DNA from: Muriicola sp041358175
Lineage (GTDB): Bacteria > Bacteroidota > Bacteroidia > Flavobacteriales > Flavobacteriaceae
Reading direction: 5' to 3'
NCBI RefSeq assembly: GCF_041358175.1
Contig: NZ_JBGKBE010000005.1
Coordinates: 156,939 to 220,938, forward strand
DNA length: 64,000 bases
Shown here: positions 43,808 to 53,310 of the stretch, in pieces
Layout of the letters: each line of letters begins with the position of its first letter
Numbering within the stretch: the first letter of the stretch is position 1
The notes under the pieces: model-generated
What the model saw: only the letters and a program-made list of their open reading frames with translations
What the model was told of the DNA's origin: nothing
The model's database searches: none
Translations under genes and position numbers: made by a program

Positions 43808-46636
43808 CTATTCAGACTCAGGCATTAAAATACCGAGAAAGTAATTTTCATCTAAATATTTTTGTGCAACAGTCTGCAGATCCTTAGCCGTTAATTGATC
43901 GAGATTAACCTCAAGTTGCATCATTCCCTCCAGATCGCGATCTTCCTGATCTGCTTTGACCAAATTTCCAATCCAAAATCTATTGGTCTTCATATCTTCT
44001 TTATGCTTCACCATATAAGTCTCTTTCACTTTAGCCATATCTTCAGGCTTAACTCCTTCTGTTTTAATCTTTTCTACTTCCCCTAATGCAGCGTCGATCA
44101 ATTTATCAACGTTTTCTGGCCCACAGGGAAAGGAAATACTAAATGTTAGGTTAGAATAAGAAATTTTAGATAAATTGCCTCTGGCACCTACCCCATAAAC
44201 CCCACCTTCTTCTTCGCGTAACTTTTCTACAAGTTTTATTGTCAATAATTCTCCCAGTGCCTTGACTGCCATTTCAGTATCCTTATCATAGGGAATTACC
44301 TCTTCCCATATAATACTAACATTGCTTTTTGGGTCACTGCCCCTGTTAATCACGTGTTTTTGAAATGTATCTTTTCTTCTGAATTTTGTGGGGATATACT
44401 CCTCATTACTATTCTTTCCTGGAAGTGAAGCAAGATAGGATGTGGCATATTCCTTTAATTTTGACTCATCGATGTTTCCCACAAAGTAAAAGTGAAAATC
44501 ACCTGCGTCTGCAAATCTTTCCTGATATTTACTATAAGCAAGGTCGTAATCAGCTGATTCCATTTTTTCTATCGTTGGGAATCCAGTGTATCTGGGATTA
44601 CCCTCATTTCTAATCTGACCTAATTGATCCTGGAAGTAAAATTGAGGATTGGCCATCAAATTACCGAGAAAACTTTTTTGCTTGGTAATAAATGAATTGA
44701 AGGCTTCCTGATCCTTATTTAGTGAAGTAAAATAGAGGTGAACCATTTGGAATAAAATTTCCAGGTCTTTTGGAGCTGCCGAGCCGTTAAAATTTTCACT
44801 AAAAGAACTTATGCCAGGTGAAACTCTCACTATTTTACCACTCATAAACTTACTCAAATCAGTCAAGGACAATCCTCCTATCCCTGCTTCTGAAAGTCCG
44901 TTATTTGCAAAAGCTGTTGCCTTGAGTTCCTCGTCAGAATACAAGCTGGTACCACCAGGACTAAATGCTCTAAAGAGCACTTCATCATTTTTAAAATCTG
45001 TTACCTTATAAGTTATCTTCGCTCCATTACTCAAAGTAAGTGTAGTCAGTCCCAATTCCGGATTTGCCTCTGTCTTTAAAATAGTCCCGGGAATGGGCTT
45101 TTTCTCAATAAGGTCAGCCCTTACCTCTTCATCCTGATATGCCGAAATGTCGGAGGTTTTGATCATCTCTAATAGTGTTGTTACCTCTTCTTCTTTAATC
45201 TGATTGAGGCCTTCTTTTTCCGGTCCGGTCATTACAATTACTCGGTTATCGTCATGCAGGAAATCATTGATAAGAACTCCCACCTCTTCCAGTTTGATAG
45301 TAGGTAACAGGCGTTTTGTCATTTCAAATTCCCAGGCAATTCCCGGGATTGGTTCATTTCTCAAATAATTATAGATGTATTCATTGACCATACGGTTGCT
45401 CTCTAATTTATCGCGGTCATTATATTGTTTTTCAAGTCGAGCTAACAGGCTTTTTTTAGCCCGTTCAAATTCCCCCGATTGAAATCCAAATCGTTTTACC
45501 CTTTCATTCTCTTCTAAAATTGCTTTAAGTCCGTCCATCTGCCCTTCAGGACTAGTTTGTGCAAAAGACTGGTACGCATTCTTTGTTCTTGCGAAAGTGC
45601 CTCCGTAATAAGAGTATGCAAAAACAAATGGCGGATTCGCACTATTGCGGATTTCATCCAATCGATTATTGATAAGGGTTGAGAAGAGATTTTTAACCAA
45701 CCTTTCACGATAATCACCTACAGTAGTTATCCGGGGAGCAGGAAATGGATCTTTATAAATTACCTGCACACTACTGAAAGCAGCTTCTTTATCGGAAGCA
45801 ATCGCAATCAGTGTTTCTTTGTGATTTGGCAACTCATACGATTCGCGTTCAGTGGGATTTTTTTGTGAATCAATTTTTGAAAAATGTTCTTTGATCTTGG
45901 ATTCCATGGTAGCCACATCTAAATCCCCTACTGCGATGACTGCCATTAAATCAGGGCGATACCAGGTATTATAATAATTTCTAACATCCTCATAAGTGAA
46001 ATTTTCAAGATTTTCTTTGGTCCCAATGGGAAGTCGGTCTGCATATTTTGAACCGTACATAATTTTTGGAAGTGTAACTTTTTGCATTCGTTCCTGAGCC
46101 CCAAGGCGTAATCGCAATTCTTCAAGTACAACTCCTCTTTCTCCATCTATTGCTTCTTCAGACAAGGTAGTGTTATGCGCCCAGTCTTCCAGGATTTGAA
46201 ATCCCTGTTCTAACTTTTCCGGGTCATCACTTGGGATAGGCAGAATGTAAACCGTCTCGTCAAAACTCGTATAAGCATTTAAATCTGCACCAAATTTTAC
46301 TCCAATACTCTGAAGGTAGTCTACCAAATCATTCTTTTTGAAGTTTTTGGTTCCATTAAAATTCATATGTTCCATAAAGTGTGCAAGACCAAGTTGGCGT
46401 TCTGTTTCCATTATAGAACCGGCATCGACCACCAGACGTAATTCCACCTTATCCTCAGGTTTACCATTATTCCGAATATAATATGTTAAACCATTTGACA
46501 ACTTTCCGACCTTTACTTCAGAATCGACAGGAATAGCATCATCCGGAATTGCACTGGTCTTAATACCATCGGTCTGAGCGAGAAGTGATGTTAGTCCGAT
46601 AAAGGCAAAAACAACAAGAGAAATTAATTTTTTCAT
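43808..46636 (-). CDS. M16-family metallopeptidase, exported
   Basis: This 942-residue pitrilysin/insulinase-type peptidase has a signal peptide (about 1-20). The inverted zinc motif HFMEH is at 86-90 in LGLAHFMEHMNFNGTKNF, with the distal Glu in the GERGVVLEE segment. The C-terminal half repeats the fold without the zinc site, so both halves of the M16 chamber are in one chain. It probably degrades peptides in the periplasm. Neighbours are a tRNA-Val and a permease, neither obviously related. Confidence 0.93.
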   Translation of the reverse strand: MKKLISLVVFAFIGLTSLLAQTDGIKTSAIPDDAIPVDSEVKVGKLSNGLTYYIRNNGKPEDKVELRLVVDAGSIMETERQLGLAHFMEHMNFNGTKNFKKNDLVDYLQSIGVKFGADLNAYTSFDETVYILPIPSDDPEKLEQGFQILEDWAHNTTLSEEAIDGERGVVLEELRLRLGAQERMQKVTLPKIMYGSKYADRLPIGTKENLENFTYEDVRNYYNTWYRPDLMAVIAVGDLDVATMESKIKEHFSKIDSQKNPTERESYELPNHKETLIAIASDKEAAFSSVQVIYKDPFPAPRITTVGDYRERLVKNLFSTLINNRLDEIRNSANPPFVFAYSYYGGTFARTKNAYQSFAQTSPEGQMDGLKAILEENERVKRFGFQSGEFERAKKSLLARLEKQYNDRDKLESNRMVNEYIYNYLRNEPIPGIAWEFEMTKRLLPTIKLEEVGVLINDFLHDDNRVIVMTGPEKEGLNQIKEEEVTTLLEMIKTSDISAYQDEEVRADLIEKKPIPGTILKTEANPELGLTTLTLSNGAKITYKVTDFKNDEVLFRAFSPGGTSLYSDEELKATAFANNGLSEAGIGGLSLTDLSKFMSGKIVRVSPGISSFSENFNGSAAPKDLEILFQMVHLYFTSLNKDQEAFNSFITKQKSFLGNLMANPQFYFQDQLGQIRNEGNPRYTGFPTIEKMESADYDLAYSKYQERFADAGDFHFYFVGNIDESKLKEYATSYLASLPGKNSNEEYIPTKFRRKDTFQKHVINRGSDPKSNVSIIWEEVIPYDKDTEMAVKALGELLTIKLVEKLREEEGGVYGVGARGNLSKISYSNLTFSISFPCGPENVDKLIDAALGEVEKIKTEGVKPEDMAKVKETYMVKHKEDMKTNRFWIGNLVKADQEDRDLEGMMQLEVNLDQLTAKDLQTVAQKYLDENYFLGILMPESE

Positions 46637-46776
46637 GCGTAAAATTTAATATGGGTTATAAATTGAGCAGAAAAGATAGGGAACTAATACTTGTAAGAAA
46701 AATATTATAATCCCTTCAGGGTAAAAAATTATTACTCTCGATCATGGTACTTATTCGCAGAAGAAAAAATATTCAC

Positions 46777-49011
46777 TTATTTAATATACTTTGAGACCAG
46801 GGTATTTACAAAAAGGATGTTACCGATACTATCATAACCTTCAAATAATTCAATTGCTTTTTCTGATTTCATCATGCTTCCGTGAAAACCGATCAACGTA
46901 AGGTCTGCTTCTACAGAATACTTATTAATTACTTCTTTTCTACTAACGCCTGATTCAATAGGCAACACTCTTATATTTTTAGAAGAAATAGGCAGGCGCC
47001 CGCTAGATGTGAGTTCCGTCAAATATTCTCGCTCCTGTTTTAAATCCTTTTCAGGAAAAGTTGCAAAAATCTTGATTTCACCCTTCTTCCAGTCAGGGTG
47101 CCCCAGAATTATATAGGAGAGCAAAATCATCAGATTGACATTTTCATAGTCTTCCTTTCTAATCCAGATATGAATATTTTTCTTATACCCAAACCCTTTG
47201 TCTGAACTGGCCAGTATACAAAGGTCATATTCGGCTACCTTAAGTAAGCTGTAATTTTGAATAATTTCCAAAAGCCAATCCCGCTCTCCTTTTTTAAATT
47301 CAAAGAGCATGGTATTATTAGGTTGCCCGGAGATTCCCGGTTGCTGAATAGCGTGCGCAATGGCCCCGGTATTCGAAGGAGATATAAGGGCTTCAAGAAA
47401 AACATTTGATTTGCTCGAAGCAGCCAGTTGAATAAGTTTCTGCAGTTTATTATTAGCATCAGCCTTCAATTCATTAGACAGGTAACCTTGTACAAAATGG
47501 ATAAATGTGCCAAAACCATAACGATAGGATATCCATTTCATAATTTCCAGAGCGCTATACCTTTCGAAACTGTCCTTTGATAAGCACACAACAGCAGGTC
47601 GCCAGTACTCTTCCGCGGTTTCTTTTTCTGTTTTTTGCAGAAATACCTGCATGGTTCTGCTGAACTGATAGATCACCCCCTGGAATATACGGGCCATACC
47701 CTTCTGGTTATCGCCCCTGTAGGTGATATAAAAATACAATAACACCATTACCAATATTGCCGCGATGGCATATATAGTATTTATTTTGAACATCAGATAA
47801 ATACACATAATGGCTCCAAAGAGTGAAAAGTACCATTTCGACTTAAAGGAAGGTCTGTATGAGGGATCAGCAGCGAAGTGCTGTAAAAATGAGATTAGAC
47901 ATAATGAACCGTAAGTCACCATAAAAAACATGGAGATAATTTCGGCTACCGCATTAACATCCCCCATCAGTACAAAGATCAAAGCAATTATGCTGGTAAG
48001 AATAGTAGCATTTCTGGGTTCATTACTATCTTTTGTTCCCCTGGCTACCCAGAAATTAATAAATCTGTTTGGAAAGACCTGATCACCCCCTATCGCCTGT
48101 AATGTCCTTGGAGCTACCATAAAGGAACCTATGGCCGAGGAAATTGTAGCTGCCGCCAGCCCTATTGGAATTATCGGACCCCACAATGCAATCTGGCTCA
48201 TCACTAACTGATCATTCACAAGATCTGAAGGACTTGCAGAGGAAGCCAGTTTGTAAGCTATAAACACATAGACGATCATACCTACAATAGTAGCCGAAAG
48301 CGTTCCCAGGGGAATCGATTTCTTGGGATTTCTCAAATCCCCCGACAGGCCTACACCTGCAGTCATTCCGGTAAAAGCCGGAAAAATAATGGCAAACACA
48401 TAAAAAAAACCTTTGTCTGTTGTTACATTTTTAAAAAGTAATGAGTTGTCAAAGGCTTCAGAATAAGGGGTAGAGCCCATAAAGAAAAGGATAAGCGATA
48501 AGGCCAGAATACTTACGACAACATAAAGTGCTTTAACACCCAAATTGGCACCTTTTGACACCATTAGCCAAATGAGCAGCAATAATGCCGGTACACTGAA
48601 CACCCGGTTGTCAGTTAATTCAAATCCAAATTCTGAATTTATCCAGGGCTTAATTGCCTCAAAAGCTTCAGCGAATGCGATAACATAAAAGGCTACACTA
48701 ATGGCTTGAGATAAATAGAGGGTTAACCCAATTGCCGCCCCGATATTAAATCCAAAGGAACGGGAAATGATAAAATATTCCCCTCCTCCTTCAACTTTTT
48801 GATTCGTGGCGATTTCAGCAAGGGCCATTGCCGTGGCAAAGGTCACCGAATGGCCAATAAAAATGATTAACAGGGTACCCGTAAAGCCCACGGAACCTAC
48901 TGCAAATCCAAAACGAAGGAACATTATGGCACCCAAAATGGTCGAAATGGCGGTTAAGAATACCGGCAGAGTACCAAAATTCGATTTTGTGGATGCTAGT
49001 ATATTTGACAT
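46777..49011 (-). CDS. APC-superfamily permease, SLC12 (cation-chloride cotransporter)-like
   Basis: This 744-residue inner-membrane transporter has about 12 hydrophobic helices in residues 15-420 and a cytosolic C-terminal region of about 300 residues. The motif TAGVGLSGDLRNPKKSIPLGTL and the N-terminal NFGTLPVFLTAISTILGAIMFLRFG are typical of SLC12-type carriers rather than plain amino-acid permeases. The C-terminal domain (EYWRPAVVCLSKDSFER onward) resembles the regulatory tail of eukaryotic relatives. Substrate is inferred: inorganic ions or amino acids. Confidence 0.85.
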   Translation of the reverse strand: MSNILASTKSNFGTLPVFLTAISTILGAIMFLRFGFAVGSVGFTGTLLIIFIGHSVTFATAMALAEIATNQKVEGGGEYFIISRSFGFNIGAAIGLTLYLSQAISVAFYVIAFAEAFEAIKPWINSEFGFELTDNRVFSVPALLLLIWLMVSKGANLGVKALYVVVSILALSLILFFMGSTPYSEAFDNSLLFKNVTTDKGFFYVFAIIFPAFTGMTAGVGLSGDLRNPKKSIPLGTLSATIVGMIVYVFIAYKLASSASPSDLVNDQLVMSQIALWGPIIPIGLAAATISSAIGSFMVAPRTLQAIGGDQVFPNRFINFWVARGTKDSNEPRNATILTSIIALIFVLMGDVNAVAEIISMFFMVTYGSLCLISFLQHFAADPSYRPSFKSKWYFSLFGAIMCIYLMFKINTIYAIAAILVMVLLYFYITYRGDNQKGMARIFQGVIYQFSRTMQVFLQKTEKETAEEYWRPAVVCLSKDSFERYSALEIMKWISYRYGFGTFIHFVQGYLSNELKADANNKLQKLIQLAASSKSNVFLEALISPSNTGAIAHAIQQPGISGQPNNTMLFEFKKGERDWLLEIIQNYSLLKVAEYDLCILASSDKGFGYKKNIHIWIRKEDYENVNLMILLSYIILGHPDWKKGEIKIFATFPEKDLKQEREYLTELTSSGRLPISSKNIRVLPIESGVSRKEVINKYSVEADLTLIGFHGSMMKSEKAIELFEGYDSIGNILFVNTLVSKYIK

Positions 49012-49265
49012 CTTTTTTGGCTCGAAAATGTGAATTCATAATCACTAGACGAACCTCCTGTTATTCAATAGAGAGGTCCTTCTTTTAATCTAATTATTCA
49101 TTTATTCTCCTCATGAAGATAAGAAGATATCTGCAAAGAATATTTATCTTATTTCAGCATATCTTTCTTTATGTAAACAACATTACATACGGAAATTTGA
49201 GCCTTGCTCTGGATGGATCCGTACTAAAACCATATCCCACTCAAGTTGTTTAAAAGAGGTTTGGC

Positions 49266-49836
49266 GAAGTATTACTCACTGCATTCGTGATCCAATTCGG
49301 TTCGCTGATGTAATCCTGCCTGCCGCAGGCACGGTAGAAAATCACACCGCACTTCATTGCGGCGTATGTTTTTATCCCCTGCAGTCGCTCAAACAAGTTT
49401 GTTAAGGATTACTCACTGCATTCGTGATCCAGACTCGGCCCTTTGATGCAAATAGAAAATCACACCGCACTTCAGTGCGGCGTATGTTTTTATCCCCTGC
49501 AGTCACTCAAAAAAGTTTGTTAAGGATTACTCACTGCGTTCGTGATCCAATTCGACCCGTTGATGCAAATAGAAAACCACACCGCACTTCAGTGCGGCAT
49601 ATGTTTTTATCCCCTGCAGTCACTCAAACAAGTTTGTTAAGGATTACTCACTGCGTTCGTGATCCAATTCGACCCGCTGATGCAATTAGAAAATCACACC
49701 GCACTTCAGTGCGGCGTATGTTTTTATCCCCTGCAGTCGCTCAAACAAGTTTGTTAAGGATTACTCACTGCGTTCGTGATCCAATTCGACCCGCTGATGC
49801 AATTAGAAAATCCAATGCCGATATAAATCGGCATTG
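49266..49836. repeat. 117-bp tandem repeat array, tRNA-Val-associated, locus 2
   Basis: Units begin GTTAAGGATTACTCACTGC at 49401, 49519, 49636 and 49753 (periods 118, 117, 117), with a longer degenerate first unit from about 49266. Each full unit carries a perfect hairpin CCGCACT/AGTGCGG followed by GTATGTTTTTATCCCCTGCAG. The first unit also has the TGCCTGCCGCAGGCA insert seen at locus 1. The last, partial unit instead has CAATGCCGAT/ATCGGCATTG (49813-49836). No spacers as in CRISPR are present. Confidence 0.9.
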
Positions 49837-49839
49837 ATA

Positions 49840-49890
49840 TTTTATATCCGCTAAACACAGGAACGAGTTCCCTGTTTATCGGATATAAAA
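49840..49890. repeat. Inverted repeat between array and tRNA terminator
   Basis: TTTTATATCCG (49840-49850) with its TAAACA-AGGAAC extension is mirrored by the sequence ending GGATATAAAA (49881-49890), with one indel over about 24 bases and GAACGAGTTC at the centre. It joins the last array hairpin to the tRNA terminator hairpin tail to tail. Confidence 0.8.
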
Positions 49891-49914
49891 AATCCACGCG
49901 AGATCGCGTGGATT
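49891..49914 (-). terminator. Terminator of tRNA-Val(TAC)
   Basis: A perfect stem AATCCACGCG / CGCGTGGATT with an AGAT loop is followed on the minus strand by TTTTATATCCG, 12 bases after the tRNA 3' end. Confidence 0.85.
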
Positions 49915-49926
49915 TTCTGAGTGATG

Positions 49927-50001
49927 TGGGCCCTACTGGATTCGAACCAGTGACCCCCTGCTTGTAAGGCAGGTGCTCTGAACCAACTGAGCTAAGAGCC
50001 C
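49927..50001 (-). tRNA. tRNA-Val (anticodon TAC)
   Basis: On the minus strand the acceptor GGGCTCT pairs with AGGGCCC (one G-U), the D-arm is GCTC/GAGC, the anticodon arm is CCTGC-CTTACAA-GCAGG and the T-loop is TTCGAAT. The anticodon is TAC, which reads GUA/GUG Val codons. CCA is not encoded. Confidence 0.95.
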
Positions 50002-50060
50002 GAAACGGGGTGCAAATATAGAATAGTTTTTTTAATACCTAAAATAAAAAAAGTAAAAAA

Positions 50061-51272
50061 TCACAGCACCTCGGCGACCGTAAAATTGCTTCCCCCAACA
50101 AAAATCAAATCGTTCTTCCCAGCTGCCTTCTGTGCAGTTTCCAATGCCTCCTTAACTGAACCCGATATTTCACCTTTAAGTCCGAATACCTTTGCTTTTT
50201 CACTCAGAATCTCTGCATTCAATCCCCTGGGAATGTCTGGTTTGCTAAACAGATAACGGGCATTTTTGGGAAATAAAGGAAGGATCTGATCGAGGTTTTT
50301 CTCCTTAACCATTCCGAGTATAATCCATAGTTCTTTATAGTCCACTTTGAGAAGTTGATCCAGTACCAGGGAAAGACCTTCACTGTTGTGCGCGGTATCC
50401 GCAATAATCAGGGGATCCCGTGATAATACCTGCCAGCGACCTAAAAGTCCGGTGTTTTCCACCACTTTTTGCAACCCTGCTCTAATATGATCCTCGGTTA
50501 CGTTAAACTGCTCCAATAACCCAATTGTTGCAACCACTCCCTTTATATTCCTGTCCTGGTAATTTCCTTTCAGGGAAGTAGTAAACTCTTTTTTAACTAA
50601 ATCTTTCGCAAATATCAATTTCGCCTGTTGTTGCTTTGCTACCGCGGTAAAAACTTCGAGGGTTTCGTTTTGTTTCTCACTAACCACCACCGGAGTATAT
50701 GGCTTAATTATTCCTGCTTTTTCATATGCTATTTTTTCAACAGAATCTCCGAGCAAATCAGCATGATCCGTTCCGATGTTAGTGATCAGGGAGACCTCGG
50801 GAGAAATGATATTCGTTGAATCAAGTCGCCCCCCCAAACCTACTTCCACAACGGCAATATCCACCTTTTCCTCTGAGAAGAAATCGAACGCAAGAGCTAC
50901 GGACATCTCAAAAAACGACATCCGGTTCTTTGTTATATATTTTCTGTTTTCTGAAATGAATTTGACTACGCTTTCTTTCGAGATCATTTGCCCGTCAATC
51001 CGAATACGTTCCCGGAAATCTTTTAAATGAGGAGAAGTGTATAAGCCTGTTTTGTAACCTGCTTCCTGAAGGATGGACGCAAGCATATGACTCGAAGATC
51101 CTTTCCCGTTGGTCCCGGCTACATGAATACTTTTAAAAGTGAGATGTGGTTCTCCTAAATGAGTAGCGAAGGCCTGTATTCCCTGAAGTTTACCGTTGTA
51201 CGCGCCAGCACCTTTGTGCTGGTACATTGGAAGTTGAGCAAACATCCAATCCAAGGTGTCGCGATAGGTCAT
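50061..51272 (-). CDS. folC: Bifunctional folylpolyglutamate/dihydrofolate synthase
   Basis: This 403-residue Mur-ligase-related enzyme adds glutamates to folates. The P-loop is VAGTNGKGSSSHM (about 51-63), followed by TSPHLKDFRERI and VEVGLGGRLDSTN with TNIGTDHADLLG. The C-terminal domain contains DTAHNSEGL. It is the last gene of the exbB-exbD-tonB-folC run, with a 3-base gap after tonB. The linkage to TonB genes has no obvious metabolic logic. Confidence 0.94.
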   Translation of the reverse strand: MTYRDTLDWMFAQLPMYQHKGAGAYNGKLQGIQAFATHLGEPHLTFKSIHVAGTNGKGSSSHMLASILQEAGYKTGLYTSPHLKDFRERIRIDGQMISKESVVKFISENRKYITKNRMSFFEMSVALAFDFFSEEKVDIAVVEVGLGGRLDSTNIISPEVSLITNIGTDHADLLGDSVEKIAYEKAGIIKPYTPVVVSEKQNETLEVFTAVAKQQQAKLIFAKDLVKKEFTTSLKGNYQDRNIKGVVATIGLLEQFNVTEDHIRAGLQKVVENTGLLGRWQVLSRDPLIIADTAHNSEGLSLVLDQLLKVDYKELWIILGMVKEKNLDQILPLFPKNARYLFSKPDIPRGLNAEILSEKAKVFGLKGEISGSVKEALETAQKAAGKNDLIFVGGSNFTVAEVL

Positions 51273-51275
51273 CTA

Positions 51276-52172
51276 TTATTCGCCTAATTTAAAGTTGACC
51301 ACAACAAAACCAATTTGTTGATTTGGAGCTTTTTGATCGAGATTCCATCGGTGAAGAAATGCTGTTTTCCTTGCTGGTTCCAGAAGACAGGGATGGTTAT
51401 TGGTTGTACCTTTTACTCCCGGTGTAGCATCGATTACTTTTCCGTTTCGGTCTACAACAATCCTGACTACTACCCTACCTTCTTCATTACATTCCTGCTG
51501 GACCTTCCCCTGGTTGACAAGGGATCTGCCTTTCAGGCCGTAGCCGCCGGTTCCGCTTCCCGATCCCGGACTTCCGTAATAACTATTGGCATAGGGATCT
51601 CCATCTGCCCGCCCTTTGTCGCCAGGTAATTCATCATCACCTTCATTTCCCTCTGCGGTTCCATCAGCGTTATTTATTCCACCCATCAGGGCATCCAACT
51701 TTCTTTTTTTAGCTTCTTCCTCCTGTCTTGCTTTCTCTATAGCTGCCAGTCGCTCTTGTTCAGCCCTTTCTTTTTCTTTCCTGATCTTTTCTGCAGCTTC
51801 TTCGGCCTTTCTCTGAGCTTCCTTTTGTTTTTCAATTTTAACAGCCTCTTCCCTTTCCTGAGTGAGCAGTTCTTCAGCTTCTTTATCGGGGGCTGCCTCT
51901 TCCTGAGGTTCTTCTATTTCCTCAACAACCTCTTCTTCTTTTTCGGCTTCTGTTATTTCGGGTGTTTCACTTTGTTTAGGCTGCAGTATTTCTTTCGGTT
52001 GATTTCTTCCTGACCCAAAATCCATACTGCCAAAGTCGACAGTAATCCCATTTTCAATTGGCGGATCCATGTATGTTAATCCAATATAGAATAACAATAG
52101 GAGTAGTGCACTTAACACAAATACGGTAAGTGAGAATGATTTTTTCTTGTGTCTCGTATCCAGGAACGACAT
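51276..52172 (-). CDS. tonB: Energy transducer TonB
   Basis: This 298-residue protein has an N-terminal inner-membrane anchor (about residues 14-31, FSLTVFVLSALLLLLFYIG), an acidic Glu/Pro spacer, a Lys/Glu/Ala-rich coiled region (about 95-160) and a C-terminal TonB fold (EGRVVVRIVVDRNGKVIDATP). It spans the periplasm and couples proton-motive force to outer-membrane receptors. Its start overlaps the exbD stop (TGATG). Confidence 0.92.
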   Translation of the reverse strand: MSFLDTRHKKKSFSLTVFVLSALLLLLFYIGLTYMDPPIENGITVDFGSMDFGSGRNQPKEILQPKQSETPEITEAEKEEEVVEEIEEPQEEAAPDKEAEELLTQEREEAVKIEKQKEAQRKAEEAAEKIRKEKERAEQERLAAIEKARQEEEAKKRKLDALMGGINNADGTAEGNEGDDELPGDKGRADGDPYANSYYGSPGSGSGTGGYGLKGRSLVNQGKVQQECNEEGRVVVRIVVDRNGKVIDATPGVKGTTNNHPCLLEPARKTAFLHRWNLDQKAPNQQIGFVVVNFKLGE

Positions 52173-52558
52173 CAGTTAGGTCGCACGGCGAGGATCACCT
52201 TGTAATTATTCTTATTGGCAATGTCCATGACATTGACGGCCTCCTTGATGGCGACACTTTCCTCTGCCCTAAGAATAATGGTGGGGTTCTCTTTCCCTTC
52301 CAGTGCTTTTTTTAATTCAATTTCAATATATGCTCCGTTAATCTGCTGATTGTCTACAAAATATTCCAGGCTCTTATTTATGGAAACTGAAACATTTTGG
52401 GTATTGGTTGATTTTCCCTTGGCCTTTGGCAAAAGTAAATCAAGTGCATTCGGTGAATTTGCTGTCAACATAAAAAAGATAAGCAGGAGAAATACTATGT
52501 CTGTCATCGAAGACATACTAAATTCCGGGCTGATCTTATTTCTTCCTTTCAGTTTCAT
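52172..52558 (-). CDS. exbD: ExbD/TolR-family biopolymer transport protein
   Basis: This 128-residue protein has one transmembrane helix near residues 17-35. The conserved Asp is in MTDIVFLLLIFFML (Asp20), part of the proton path. The periplasmic domain follows. It lies between exbB (9-base gap) and tonB (overlap), so a complete ExbB-ExbD-TonB motor is encoded in one operon. Confidence 0.93.
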   Translation of the reverse strand: MKLKGRNKISPEFSMSSMTDIVFLLLIFFMLTANSPNALDLLLPKAKGKSTNTQNVSVSINKSLEYFVDNQQINGAYIEIELKKALEGKENPTIILRAEESVAIKEAVNVMDIANKNNYKVILAVRPN

Positions 52559-52567
52559 GGTCCTACT

Positions 52568-53260
52568 TTAAACAGGTTCGTTGAGTAGATCGAGGAAGTC
52601 AACAGCATTTGCTTCCATCTTATGGATCACTTTATCGGTTCGGTTTACAAGGTGATTATACCCCATATAGGCTATAATACCGACAACCAAACCGGCCACA
52701 GTTGTGGTCATTGCCGTATAAATCCCTGAGGCGAGTGCACCCATTTCTGCCTGGCCACCACTACTGGCCATTTGATGGAAGGCCAAAATCATCCCTATTA
52801 CTGTTCCCAGAAATCCTATCATGGGTGCTGCGCCGGCTACCGTTGCCAGAATATTCACGTTTTTTTCAAGTTTATACACCTCAAGAGTACCCGCATTTTC
52901 AATTGCAGCGTTGATATCGTCCAGAGGTTTCCCGATCCGTGATACCCCTTTTTCAGTAAGACGTGCAACCGGAGAATCGGTTTGCGCACAAAGGATCTTT
53001 GCGGCATCCAGTTTCCCGTTCATGACATGATCTCTGATCTGGTTCATAAAATTTTTATCAATCGTAGATGCGGCTTTAATCGCTAACAGCCTCTCAAAAT
53101 AAATGTAAAGGGCAACAGCAAGCATGGCGAAGAGTACAGAAATAATAACTATACTTCCTGTGCCTCCGTTTAGAATCAAATCGATGACGGAAAGTGTTTT
53201 CTCTTCGGATATTACCTCCCCTGCCTGGACTTTATTGGCCAGATCTTGAAATATTATCAT
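52568..53260 (-). CDS. exbB: ExbB/TolQ-family proton channel protein
   Basis: This 230-residue inner-membrane protein has three hydrophobic helices and the family motif AAPMIGFLGTVIGMILAFHQMA near residues 141-165, followed by GIYTAMTTTVAGLVVGIIAYMGY. It is the first gene of the exbB-exbD-tonB-folC operon. ExbB and TolQ differ in partner rather than motif; the tonB neighbour favours ExbB. Confidence 0.93.
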   Translation of the reverse strand: MIIFQDLANKVQAGEVISEEKTLSVIDLILNGGTGSIVIISVLFAMLAVALYIYFERLLAIKAASTIDKNFMNQIRDHVMNGKLDAAKILCAQTDSPVARLTEKGVSRIGKPLDDINAAIENAGTLEVYKLEKNVNILATVAGAAPMIGFLGTVIGMILAFHQMASSGGQAEMGALASGIYTAMTTTVAGLVVGIIAYMGYNHLVNRTDKVIHKMEANAVDFLDLLNEPV

Positions 53261-53310
53261 AGGTATTCTCTTAGTTAATTTGCCCCTATAACGGAGTTAT
53301 GAAGATTTAA

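Noticed and set aside
49266..49836. CRISPR array
   Set aside because: The whole 117-bp unit is repeated. There are no short repeats separated by unique spacers, and no cas genes are nearby.
49424..49837. 137-codon plus-strand frame
   Set aside because: It is the translation of the 117-bp tandem repeat in one frame. The peptide repeats with the DNA and has no start signal or homology that I recognise.
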